Below, in pieces: positions 17,571 to 26,617 of a stretch of 54,814 bases of DNA. Origin of the DNA: Delftia tsuruhatensis NBRC 16741. Lineage in GTDB: Bacteria > Pseudomonadota > Gammaproteobacteria > Burkholderiales > Burkholderiaceae_C. The stretch's first letter is position 1. The number at the start of each line of letters is the position of its first letter. A program made the translations under genes and the position numbers. Location of the stretch: assembly GCF_001571325.1 (NCBI RefSeq), contig NZ_BCTO01000068.1:1-54814 (forward strand), in the 5' to 3' direction. Under the pieces are notes generated by a model. It was not told the DNA's origin, searched no databases, and worked only from the letters and a program-made list of their open reading frames with translations.

Positions 17571-18041
17571 ATGAAACTGGACACCATCGACTTGCGCATT
17601 CTGGCCGAGTTGCAAACGGACGGCTCGCTGTCCAACGTGGAACTGGCGCGGCGTGTGCACCTGTCGCCCTCGCCCTGCCTGGCGCGCGTCAAGGCGCTGG
17701 AGAAGGCCGGCGTGATCGCGCGCTATGTGGCGCTGGCCAATGCGTCGGCGCTGGGGCTGGGGCTGAACGTGTTCATCAACATCAGCCTCAAGTCCCAGGC
17801 CAAGGAATCGCTGGCCGACTTCGAGCGCCGCATTGCCGAGCACGACGAAGTCATGGAGTGCTACCTGATGAGCGGCGACGCCGACTACCTGATCCGCGTG
17901 GCCCTGGCCGACATCGGCGCGCTGGAGCGCTTCATCGTGGAGCAGCTCACGCCGATTCCGGGCATAGAGAAGATCCGCTCCAGCTTCACCCTCAAGCAGG
18001 TGCGGTACAAGACCGCCCTGCCCCTGCCGGCCGCAGGCTGA
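17571..18041 (+). CDS. Lrp/AsnC-family transcriptional regulator
   Basis: 156 residues. An N-terminal helix-turn-helix (about 5-60, with the DLRILAELQTDGSLSNVELARRV start typical of Lrp) is followed by an AsnC/RAM ligand domain. The ligand domain shows the VMECYLMSGDADYLIRV core at about 95-110. These regulators sense amino acids and form octamers. It is divergent from the E1 gene and probably controls it; the MdeR-like pairing suggests methionine or 2-oxobutyrate metabolism, as an inference. Confidence 0.93.
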   Translation: MKLDTIDLRILAELQTDGSLSNVELARRVHLSPSPCLARVKALEKAGVIARYVALANASALGLGLNVFINISLKSQAKESLADFERRIAEHDEVMECYLMSGDADYLIRVALADIGALERFIVEQLTPIPGIEKIRSSFTLKQVRYKTALPLPAAG

Positions 18042-18059
18042 GGCGGATGGAGACTGGCC

Positions 18060-18971
18060 TCAGCCCGCAGGCTTGGCCATCTCGCCGGTGGCGATGCGGC
18101 GGCGCAGCTCGCCCAGCACGGCCTTGAGGCGGCGCTCGTTGTCCAGCCCCACGCGCACCAGCATCTTCTGGCCGCTGGACAGGGCCTGCAGCTCCGGGTC
18201 GGCGTATTCGTAGCGCACCCAGGGCTGGACGGAAGGCACCTCGCCCTCCACCTTGGTCAGCCTGACCTGCACCGGGCCAGCGGGCTCGGGCGCGGCGCGC
18301 AGATGGTCTATGACGGCAATGAGACGATCGTTGAAATAGCGGCTGGGATAGCCCAGGTCTTCATAGGCGGTCTGGAACAGGGGATACAGCCGGGCATAGA
18401 GCTTGACGGCCCCGTCCATGGGAATGGACTCGGCGAAGGCCACGAAGGCCTTGTAGCGTGCGGCGTTGGCGGGGGAGATGGCCTGTGCCTCCCCGGCCTC
18501 CGCCACGCCCTCCACCGTGAAACGCTGCGGCGCGGGGTGCACGGGCCAAAGCCGTGCAGGGGCCTGGGAGCGGGTCAGGTTGTCCACGGTGGCCACGGCG
18601 CGGCGCACAAAACCGTCCATCTGCAGAAAGCTGCCTGCCTTGTCACGGCCCAGCAGGCCGTTGAGGGCCTGGACGACGTGGGCGTCGGAGTCCTGCAGCG
18701 CGGGCAGGCCGGGCGCGGGTGGCTCCAGCGCATCGACAGGGTTCTGGGGCTCGGTCAGCTCGGGCGCGGGGACGGGTTCAGGCTCGGCAGGCTGGGCGGG
18801 CGCCTCTGCCACTTCGGGCGGCGCCTCGGGCACGTCGGCGGGACGCCACCAGTACCACCAGGCTGCGCCCCCCACGGCGGCAGCCGCCAGTACCGCTGCG
18901 GCGATGCCGAAAGCCGATGGGCCGGAGGATCTGGCGCGGGGGCGGAAGTCTTGGGGGTCGCGTTCTGGCAT
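18060..18971 (-). CDS. DUF3014 family membrane-anchored protein
   Basis: 303 residues. A short basic cytoplasmic start leads to one membrane helix at about 20-42 (Ala-rich, ending WWYWWRP), then a Pro/Glu-rich linker at 43-85. A periplasmic domain follows that resembles DUF3014 (LPALQDSDAHVVQALNGLLG). No function is known for the family. ATG 18971 is preceded by AAGGA at about 7 nt. It is convergent with the Lrp gene, 18 bp apart. Confidence 0.78.
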   Translation of the reverse strand: MPERDPQDFRPRARSSGPSAFGIAAAVLAAAAVGGAAWWYWWRPADVPEAPPEVAEAPAQPAEPEPVPAPELTEPQNPVDALEPPAPGLPALQDSDAHVVQALNGLLGRDKAGSFLQMDGFVRRAVATVDNLTRSQAPARLWPVHPAPQRFTVEGVAEAGEAQAISPANAARYKAFVAFAESIPMDGAVKLYARLYPLFQTAYEDLGYPSRYFNDRLIAVIDHLRAAPEPAGPVQVRLTKVEGEVPSVQPWVRYEYADPELQALSSGQKMLVRVGLDNERRLKAVLGELRRRIATGEMAKPAG

Positions 18972-19192
18972 GGAGGGGTCCTTTGGCTTGGGCAGGGGCT
19001 GGCAGCACAGTTGCCGCAGGACGTGCGACAGCAAAGCACAACCGGGGTTCCCGGGCTTTCCTGACACCAGCCCCTGACTGGCGTTTATAAGCCGCCCCGC
19101 TGCCCGCGCAGGCCCTTGTGCGCGCCAGGCAACAAGGCGTTACCCGGCTTACGCGGCCAGCCTGCGCACAAGAAGGGGGCGGTGCAGCAGGC

Positions 19193-19858
19193 TCAGCCCT
19201 GCGTGCCCAGATCCTGGAGCCAGGCCATGGCGGCCTGCAGCTCGTCGGGGCGGATCTCATGCATGCTCGGGTATTCGTGGTAGCTCAGTTGCAGCGGCAG
19301 GCGCTGCACGTGGCTGCGAATGGCGTGGGCGCTGGTCAGCGGAATGACGTTGTCGTAGGTGCCGTGGCTGACCCAGAGCGACTTGCCGTCGAAGGCCGCG
19401 TCAGGAGCCTGGTGCGGCAAGGCCTCGGGCAGCAGGCGGCTGTGCCAGCACATGGCGGCGCGCAGCAGCGCGGGCTGGGTCAGCAGCAGGCTGAGCGCCA
19501 TGATGCCGCCCTGGCTGAAGCCGCCCGCCACGGTACGCTGGGCAGGAATGCCCAGCCGCGCGCCGGCCTGCTGCACGGTCTGGGCCACCAGGGCGCGGCT
19601 GTGCTCTTCCTGCGATGCGTGGATGTGGCGCGTGCCGTTGGCATCCACCGTGAACTGGAACCAGGCATGGGCACTGGGCCCCATGGAAAACGGGGCACGC
19701 AGGCTGAGCACGTGGAACTGCGGCGGCACGAACGATGCGAGGCCGAACAGGTCCTGTTCATTGCTGCCAACGCCATGCATGAGCACCAGCAGCCAGGGCT
19801 GCTGCCCCGGTGCGGGTTGTGCGGGGCGCTCCAGCGCCAGCAGGGGCAGGTCGATCAT
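19193..19858 (-). CDS. Alpha/beta-hydrolase, phospholipase/carboxylesterase family
   Basis: 221 residues. This is an alpha/beta-hydrolase with the LMHGVGSNEQDLFGLA oxyanion region, nucleophile motif GFSQGG, acid in GTYDNVIP and catalytic His in YPSMHEI near the C-terminus, as in the Abhydrolase_2 (YpfH-like) esterases. It is cytoplasmic and probably acts on small esters; the natural substrate is unknown. ATG 19858 is chosen because AAGGAG lies 6 nt upstream (a GTG codon directly precedes it). It follows the dioxygenase gene after a 95-bp gap holding a hairpin. Confidence 0.88.
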   Translation of the reverse strand: MIDLPLLALERPAQPAPGQQPWLLVLMHGVGSNEQDLFGLASFVPPQFHVLSLRAPFSMGPSAHAWFQFTVDANGTRHIHASQEEHSRALVAQTVQQAGARLGIPAQRTVAGGFSQGGIMALSLLLTQPALLRAAMCWHSRLLPEALPHQAPDAAFDGKSLWVSHGTYDNVIPLTSAHAIRSHVQRLPLQLSYHEYPSMHEIRPDELQAAMAWLQDLGTQG

Positions 19859-19886
19859 CACGGACTCCTTGGTTTTTAAGCGATTT

Positions 19887-19907
19887 CCGGGACCGGGGTG
19901 GTCCCGG
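19887..19907. other. Perfect GC hairpin between the dioxygenase and esterase genes
   Basis: An 8-bp perfect inverted repeat (19887-19894 with 19900-19907, loop of 5). There is no T tract on either side, so this is more likely an mRNA processing or stability element, or a weak terminator. Confidence 0.4.
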
Positions 19908-19953
19908 GCAACGCGCCATTGTGGCGCCTCGCCAAGTCCGCGGGGGCAGGAGG

Positions 19954-20892
19954 TTATGCCGCCTGCGCGTCCTCGAAGGCCATCGCATCCATGGCCAGGA
20001 TGGAGTACATGACTTCGCGGCTCAGATACCGAGGCCGCGCCGTGGCGCCGGCCGCGCCCAGGGCGAAGTACAGCGGCATGAAGTGCTCTTCGCTGGGATG
20101 GGCGCGCCGGGCCGAGGGAGCGCGTGCGCGGTAGTCCAGCAGCGCGGACAGGTCCTGCGCCTGCAGGCGCGACTCGATCCAGCGGCTGAAATCCTGCACG
20201 TAGGGCGAGGAGGCGCTGGAGCCGCCGACGGCATGGTCGTCCTGCAGGCCATCCTGGCTGCGCAGGGCCTGCACGGCGTCGTCCACCCGCACCGTGGCCT
20301 CGCCCGTGCCGCCCCGGAATTCGCCCAGGTTGTGCGTCATGCTGCCGGAGCCGACGATGAGCACGCCCTCATCGCGCAGCGCCGCCAGGGCCGCGCCCAG
20401 CGCATGGGTTTCGGCCGGCCCGGCCGAGGCGGGAAGGGACAGCTGCACCACGGGCAGGTCGGCATCCGGCAGCAAATGCATCAGCGGCACCCAGGCGCCG
20501 TGGTCGAAGGGCCGCTGCGCGTTGGCGGTGGAGGCAATGCCTGCGGCCTGCAGGCGGTCCATGACTTCCTGCGCCAGCTGGGGCGCGCCGGGGGCCGGAT
20601 ACTGCAGTTCGTAGAGCGCGGGCGGGAAGCCGCCGAAGTCGTGCCAGGTGGAGGGCGTGGCTCCGGTCATGACTTCCACGCCATGCGACATCCAGTGCGG
20701 CGACATGACGACCACGCCGCGCAGCGGGCCGTGGGCCTGGCGCAGCGCCCTGCCCCATTGCGCGAGCACGGGGCCTGTTTCACCCGGCTCCAGCGCGAAC
20801 ATGGGCGAGCCATGGGAGACATAGAGCACGGGCAGCCGGGCACCGGCAGCGGAGGAAACCCGGGGAGAGTGGGGAGCGTGGGAGTCTTGCAT
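19954..20892 (-). CDS. LigB/DODA-type extradiol ring-cleavage dioxygenase
   Basis: 312 residues of the class III extradiol dioxygenase family, related to plant DOPA 4,5-dioxygenase and E. coli YgiD. The metal-binding His residues are in VSHGSPM (near residue 30), MSPHW and SGSMTHNLG. The reaction is presumed oxygen-dependent cleavage of a catechol using a non-heme metal; E. coli YgiD can act on L-DOPA. The start ATG 20892 is used because the upstream in-frame extension is atypical. It is followed by the esterase gene on the same strand. Confidence 0.87.
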   Translation of the reverse strand: MQDSHAPHSPRVSSAAGARLPVLYVSHGSPMFALEPGETGPVLAQWGRALRQAHGPLRGVVVMSPHWMSHGVEVMTGATPSTWHDFGGFPPALYELQYPAPGAPQLAQEVMDRLQAAGIASTANAQRPFDHGAWVPLMHLLPDADLPVVQLSLPASAGPAETHALGAALAALRDEGVLIVGSGSMTHNLGEFRGGTGEATVRVDDAVQALRSQDGLQDDHAVGGSSASSPYVQDFSRWIESRLQAQDLSALLDYRARAPSARRAHPSEEHFMPLYFALGAAGATARPRYLSREVMYSILAMDAMAFEDAQAA

Positions 20893-20974
20893 TCCCCTAA
20901 TGTAGGGACGCCCGGGCGCCGCGCCAAGCCGCCAGCGGCAGCACACATTGTTGCGCTGGCCGGGTCAATCCGGA

Positions 20975-21385
20975 TCAATCGTCGCGCGGGCGCCCGCGCA
21001 GGGCCTTGGTGGCGCCGTGCCGGCTCTTGCTTTCCAGGCGCCGCCGCTGCGACCCCAGCGTGGGCCGGGTGGCGCGGCGCAGGATGGGCTCGGGATAGGC
21101 GGCGGCCACCAGCACGTTGAGCCGCTGCAGCGCGGCGCGCAGGTTCTGCTCCTGCGTGCGGTGTTGCTGGGCCTTGATGACGACCACGCCCTCGTTGGTG
21201 ATGCGGCCGTCGCGCAGGGCCAGCAGGCGCTGCTGCACGGCCTCGGGCAGGCGCGAGGCGCGCACGTCAAAGCGCAGGTGCACGGCGCTGGAGACCTTGT
21301 TCACGTTCTGGCCGCCCGCGCCCTGGGCGCGCATGGCGGTCCACTGCACCTCATGCAGCTCGATGGGGCGCATGCGCTCAGGCAT
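20975..21385 (-). CDS. arfB: Alternative ribosome-rescue peptidyl-tRNA hydrolase
   Basis: 136 residues with the GGQ motif (GAGGQNVNK) of class-I release factors followed by SSAVHLRFDVR, and a basic C-terminal tail (RRRLESKSRHG) that in ArfB enters the empty mRNA channel of stalled ribosomes. It hydrolyses peptidyl-tRNA on non-stop ribosomes. Two ATGs are possible: 21385, overlapping the end of the upstream hydrolase gene, or 21373, four codons in. Overlap with the upstream gene suggests translational coupling. Confidence 0.93.
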   Translation of the reverse strand: MPERMRPIELHEVQWTAMRAQGAGGQNVNKVSSAVHLRFDVRASRLPEAVQQRLLALRDGRITNEGVVVIKAQQHRTQEQNLRAALQRLNVLVAAAYPEPILRRATRPTLGSQRRRLESKSRHGATKALRGRPRDD

Positions 21386-22262
21386 CCAGCGCAGCGGCCA
21401 ATGCCGCCACAAAGGCATCGGGACGCTCATGCATGACCCAGTGGCCCGCGCCGGGCACCAGGGCCAGCCCGCGGAAGTCGCGCGCATGGCGTGCAAAGGC
21501 CTGGGCCAGCTCCTGCATCATCGGGCCCGGGTAGAGCGCGTCGTGCTCGCCATAGATGGCCCATACGGGGCCGTCCACGGCCTGCAGGGCACGCGCCAGC
21601 ACATCGGTGTGCGAGAGGCGGCGGCGCGGAAGGCGGTCGCGCTCCACATTGAGCACATGCAGGGCCAGCGTGTCCTCGTCGATGAGGCTGGCGTCATGCA
21701 GCATCAGCGCCTGCAGGTTGTAGCGGTGGGCCACGGCCTGCGCCTCGGGCGTGGCCAGGTGGCGCCAGCCCTTGAGCCGCACGGCCAGGCCCTTGCCCAC
21801 GCCCATGCCGGGCGCCCCGGCCAGCACCAGGCGCCGCGCCAGCGTGCCGTCGGCGGCGGCCAGCATGCCGGCCGTCATGCCGCCAAAAGAGAAGCCGACC
21901 AGATCGCACAGCGGGGCGGCGGGCGCTGCGCCATCGGCCAGCAGTTGCCGCAGGCCCTGGCGCAGCGGCTCGACCAGGGTGTCGGCATCCTGGCCGCCCG
22001 GTACCCCATCGGAATCGCCAAAGCCCGGCAGGTCCGGTATCCACAGCTGGCGGCCCTGGGCCAGCAGAGCGTCCATGCAGCGCAGCCAGTGCGTCCAGCT
22101 GCCGCTGCCGCCGTGCAGCATGACCACCGGCAGCACGCCCGCGCGCGCCTCGCCCCAGACATGCCAGACCATGTGGCCGTCGTCGGGCCGCGCGGCAGAT
22201 AGCGGCGTGGTCAGGCGCCGCGCACGGGCGCGCAGGCGCTCTATGGCGACAGGCGTGTTCAC
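21378..22262 (-). CDS. Alpha/beta-fold hydrolase
   Basis: 294 residues with oxyanion motif LHGGSGSW, nucleophile elbow VGFSFGG, acid in YGEHDALY and catalytic His in GAGHWVMHE. This is the layout of meta-cleavage-product hydrolases and esterases. The GTG start at 22262 overlaps the aroQ stop (GTGA) and the gene ends within the start of arfB, so aroQ-hydrolase-arfB form a tightly coupled group. Substrate is unknown; the nearby extradiol dioxygenase hints at aromatic breakdown, but they are separate genes and this is only suggestive. Confidence 0.87.
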   Translation of the reverse strand: MNTPVAIERLRARARRLTTPLSAARPDDGHMVWHVWGEARAGVLPVVMLHGGSGSWTHWLRCMDALLAQGRQLWIPDLPGFGDSDGVPGGQDADTLVEPLRQGLRQLLADGAAPAAPLCDLVGFSFGGMTAGMLAAADGTLARRLVLAGAPGMGVGKGLAVRLKGWRHLATPEAQAVAHRYNLQALMLHDASLIDEDTLALHVLNVERDRLPRRRLSHTDVLARALQAVDGPVWAIYGEHDALYPGPMMQELAQAFARHARDFRGLALVPGAGHWVMHERPDAFVAALAAALDA

Positions 22263-22702
22263 CACTGGGCCACGGCGTCGATGGCCAGGCCGTAGCCGGC
22301 CACGCCAAAGCCGCACATCACGGCGCGCGCCGCAGCCGACAGGTAGGAGTGGTGGCGGAAGCTCTCGCGCGCATGCACATTGCTGATGTGCAGCTCCACC
22401 AGCGGCACGCCCGTGCCCTTGACGGCATCCAGCAGGGCCACGCTGGTGTGGGTGTAGGCGGCGGCGTTGAAGATCAGGCCGGCCAGGCGGCCTTCGGCGT
22501 GCACGCGGCCGGCCTCGTGGATCCAGTCCACCAGCTCGCCTTCATGGTTGCTCTGGCGGAACTCCAGGGCCAGACCGTAGCGCGCACAGGCGGCTTCGCA
22601 CAGCGCACGTACATCGGCCAGGGTCTGGGAGCCATAGATGGCGGGTTCACGCAGGCCCAGCAGGTTCAGGTTCGGGCCATTGAGGACATAGACGGTTTTC
22701 AC
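22259..22702 (-). CDS. aroQ: Type II 3-dehydroquinate dehydratase
   Basis: Third step of the shikimate pathway. 147 residues, the normal AroQ length. It shows the N-terminal VLNGPNLNLLG signature, catalytic Tyr in PAIYGS, RQSNHEGELVDW, NAAAYTHTSVAL and the His in ELHISNVHARE. The start is GTG 22702; the codon eight positions upstream is a TTG and family alignment begins at KTVYVLNGP. GGAG lies about 10 nt upstream. Confidence 0.96.
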   Translation of the reverse strand: MKTVYVLNGPNLNLLGLREPAIYGSQTLADVRALCEAACARYGLALEFRQSNHEGELVDWIHEAGRVHAEGRLAGLIFNAAAYTHTSVALLDAVKGTGVPLVELHISNVHARESFRHHSYLSAAARAVMCGFGVAGYGLAIDAVAQW

Positions 22703-22779
22703 GGCGGGGACACTCCAGGTTTCCAACGGGCTGGATTATGCGGGCCATCCCGGGCCCGGCCGCAACGCTGGCTCCACGG

Positions 22780-22802
22780 AAAAAGCCGCCCCGGAGGGCG
22801 GC
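22780..22802 (-). terminator. Rho-independent terminator after the His-Gly repeat gene
   Basis: A 7-bp perfect GC stem (22785-22791 with 22796-22802) with a 4-nt loop is followed on the minus strand by five T residues. It lies 26 bp after the stop codon. Confidence 0.85.
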
Positions 22803-22827
22803 ACAAGTCAATCCAGCCCGGTCCGGC

Positions 22828-23199
22828 TCAACGGCGCCAGTGACCGTGACCGTGACCATGGCCATGGCCATGGCCATGGCCATGGCGGTATCCGCCACGG
22901 TAGCCGCCGCGATAGCCGTATCCATAGCCGGGAACGACCACGACGGGCGGCGCACGGTAGACGGCGCGCGGCGCGTAGTAGACCGGAGGCGGGGGAGCGT
23001 AGTAGATGGGCTGGGGCGGCGCCACATAGACGGGGGCCGGCGCCACATAGACGGGCGGGCCATACATGCCCGGCGAATTCAGGCTGATGGACCAGTGCAC
23101 ATCGCCCCGGGCCTGGGCGGCGCCCGAAGCCACCAGGGCGGCCAATGCGAGGCCGGCTGCTGCTGCTCTTGCAACCCACGGGGAAGCTGTCGTTGTCAT
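22828..23199 (-). CDS. Secreted Tyr/Pro-rich protein with a His-Gly repeat tail
   Basis: 123 residues. A signal peptide ends around AAQA-RG (about residue 31). The mature part has repeated VYVAP/YYAPP units, then GYGYGYRGGYRGGYR and a run of eight His-Gly style dipeptides before the terminal WRR. There is no recognised enzyme domain. The His repeat is suited to binding Ni, Zn or Cu in the periplasm or at the outer membrane, which is an inference. GGAGA lies 6 nt before ATG 23199. A terminator follows. The DNA encoding the repeat is a hexanucleotide microsatellite. Confidence 0.8.
   Translation of the reverse strand: MTTTASPWVARAAAAGLALAALVASGAAQARGDVHWSISLNSPGMYGPPVYVAPAPVYVAPPQPIYYAPPPPVYYAPRAVYRAPPVVVVPGYGYGYRGGYRGGYRHGHGHGHGHGHGHGHWRR
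22840..22886. repeat. Hexanucleotide microsatellite encoding His-Gly
   Basis: Three GTGACC units (22840-22857) run into five perfect CATGGC units (22857-22886) on the plus strand. Both read as Gly-His codons on the minus strand. A unit of 6 bp means slippage would change length without shifting frame. Confidence 0.9.
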
Positions 23200-23429
23200 G
23201 GTGTCTCTCCTCGAAGTTGGACAGGCGTGGCAGGCATTGCCGCTGGTGCCGCCTTCCCGCACTTTGGCACAGGGGGACGGCATACGCCCTGCATTCTCAA
23301 CGCGCGACAGGGGTCTACGGATGGCAGGCTTTTATACAAGTTTGTTTCCAAATGCCTCAACCCTTGGCTGGCGCGGCTGTCCGAAAGCCGTCCGGAGCGG
23401 GTCGGCAGGCGCGCGCCTACAATGCTGCG

Positions 23430-25238
<1,809 letters not shown>

Positions 25239-25279
25239 GCGCACGGCCCGCTGGCGGGCACCTGCACCGCTCCCCCGAA

Positions 25280-25316
25280 GATGGCCCACCATCCTGCTTT
25301 GCAGGGGTGGGCCATC
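25280..25316 (+). other. Long inverted repeat downstream of glnS
   Basis: An 11-bp arm (25280-25290) pairs exactly with 25306-25316. Inside it a 5-bp stem (25293-25297 with 25301-25305) closes a TTT loop, leaving only a 2-nt bulge. No T tract follows. It may act as terminator, processing site or attenuator; it ends about 25 bp before the next start codon. Confidence 0.7.
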
Positions 25317-25341
25317 GCACATCGGCGCTTTTGCAGTGACC

Positions 25342-26082
25342 ATGGCCTCAGCACAATTCCAGGCCATGAACCAAGCCTTGCCACAGGCGGCTTCCGCCGC
25401 CAAGTTCGACACCTCCCGCGCGGCCGAGTACGAGACGCAAAGCCGCATCGCCCTGGCCGGCTACGACGCCTGCCACGAGCTGGCGGCCTGCCTGCTGGCA
25501 GCCAGCCTGGATGCCGGGCCGAAGTCCGTGCTGATTGGCGGCGCCGGTGGCACGGGCCAGGAAATCCTGGCCACGGCGCGGCTCAGGCCGCAGTGGACAT
25601 TCACGGCCGCCGACCCTTCGCCCCCCATGCTGGACCAGACCATGGACCGCATCGCAGCCGCCGGCCTGTCGGCCCAGGTGCGTGCAGCACCCTGTGCGGT
25701 GGAGGACCTGCCCGCCGGCACGGTGTTCGACGCGGCCACGCTGATCGGCGTGCTGCACCACATTCCTGACGATGCGGACAAGCTCAGGCTGCTGCAGGCC
25801 CTGTCGGCCAGGCTGGCGCCGGGTGCGCCCTTCATCCTGGCCTGCAATCGCCATCGCTACGACAGCGAGCCGCTGTTCCTGGACGCCTGGGCCATGCGCT
25901 GGCGCATGGCAGGCGCGGACGAGGCCGCCGTCCATGCGAAACTCGGCAAGATCCGGCACGGCGCGGCTCCACCCGCCTCGGAAGAGGCAGTGGAGCAGAT
26001 GCTGGCCCAGGCCGGCTTCGTTCAGGCCAAGCGCTTTTTCTCCAGCCTGTTCTGGTGTGCGTGGATTGCCGCCAAGGCCTGA
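25342..26082 (+). CDS. SAM-dependent methyltransferase, class I
   Basis: About 246 residues. The SAM-binding motif I is degenerate (VLIGGAGGTGQEIL); motif II-like residues AADPSPPML and the post-motif ATLIGVLHHIPDD support a Rossmann methyltransferase. The substrate cannot be predicted. The start is uncertain: GTG 25336, ATG 25342 and ATG 25366 are all in frame. The short upstream region is dominated by the long inverted repeat after glnS, so translation or transcription may depend on it. Confidence 0.8.
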   Translation: MASAQFQAMNQALPQAASAAKFDTSRAAEYETQSRIALAGYDACHELAACLLAASLDAGPKSVLIGGAGGTGQEILATARLRPQWTFTAADPSPPMLDQTMDRIAAAGLSAQVRAAPCAVEDLPAGTVFDAATLIGVLHHIPDDADKLRLLQALSARLAPGAPFILACNRHRYDSEPLFLDAWAMRWRMAGADEAAVHAKLGKIRHGAAPPASEEAVEQMLAQAGFVQAKRFFSSLFWCAWIAAKA

Positions 26083-26138
26083 TCGCCCCGAGCCGATCGT
26101 TCTTTCTCCGCCTTCCTTTCTTTGATTTGCCTTTCAGC

Positions 26139-26456
26139 ATGAACTTCTCCGCACGCCTTCAGCAACTGCCCACCGTCACCCACCTCGCCGCGCTGCAGCT
26201 GGCCGATGCCCAGGGCCAGGTCGTGGCCACCATCGAGAACAAGCCCGGCCAGACCGGCTCCCTGGCCGTGTACCACGCGCTGGCCGCCCTCTACGGCGGC
26301 AGCATCACGCCCGCCGCCGCTGAACTGGGCCTGGAGTGGTATGCCGAGCACACGCAGGACGCCATCGCCTTCCCTGGCAAGCACCCCAACATCGACCGCC
26401 TGCTGGCCTGGTCCAAGGGTGCCGAGAGCTACCAGGCCCGCCTGCTCGCGGCTTGA
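26139..26456 (+). CDS. Small protein resembling DUF2322
   Basis: 105 residues, soluble, no signal peptide. The pattern (LPTVTHLAALQLADAQGQVVATIENKPGQTGSLAVYHALA) recalls the DUF2322 family of small proteobacterial proteins of unknown function; family assignment is from memory. It lies 56 bp after the methyltransferase gene on the same strand. Confidence 0.7.
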   Translation: MNFSARLQQLPTVTHLAALQLADAQGQVVATIENKPGQTGSLAVYHALAALYGGSITPAAAELGLEWYAEHTQDAIAFPGKHPNIDRLLAWSKGAESYQARLLAA

Positions 26457-26521
26457 TCGCGGCCTGATTCCGCCTGGGTAAACACCGCGTCACAGAAGTT
26501 GCGCGGACTGGGGGCATCGGC

Positions 26522-26537
26522 TGACACGCCGGTGTCA
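26522..26537. promoter_or_regulatory. Operator-like inverted repeat upstream of the DUF3300 gene
   Basis: TGACAC and GTGTCA form a perfect 6-bp inverted repeat with a 4-nt spacer, 80 bp before the start codon of the Gln-rich lipoprotein gene. This is a shape typical of dimeric repressor sites. No regulator is identified. Confidence 0.3.
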
Positions 26538-26617
26538 ACGCAGCGCGCACTTTGGCGTTCAAATGACATGTACCTTGCCGCTTCGGCGCGCAAGGCGTTC
26601 CTGCCCAGGAGAACGCA

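Noticed and set aside
22840..22886. CRISPR-like array
   Set aside because: The repeat units are 6 bp with no spacers and are coding (His-Gly).
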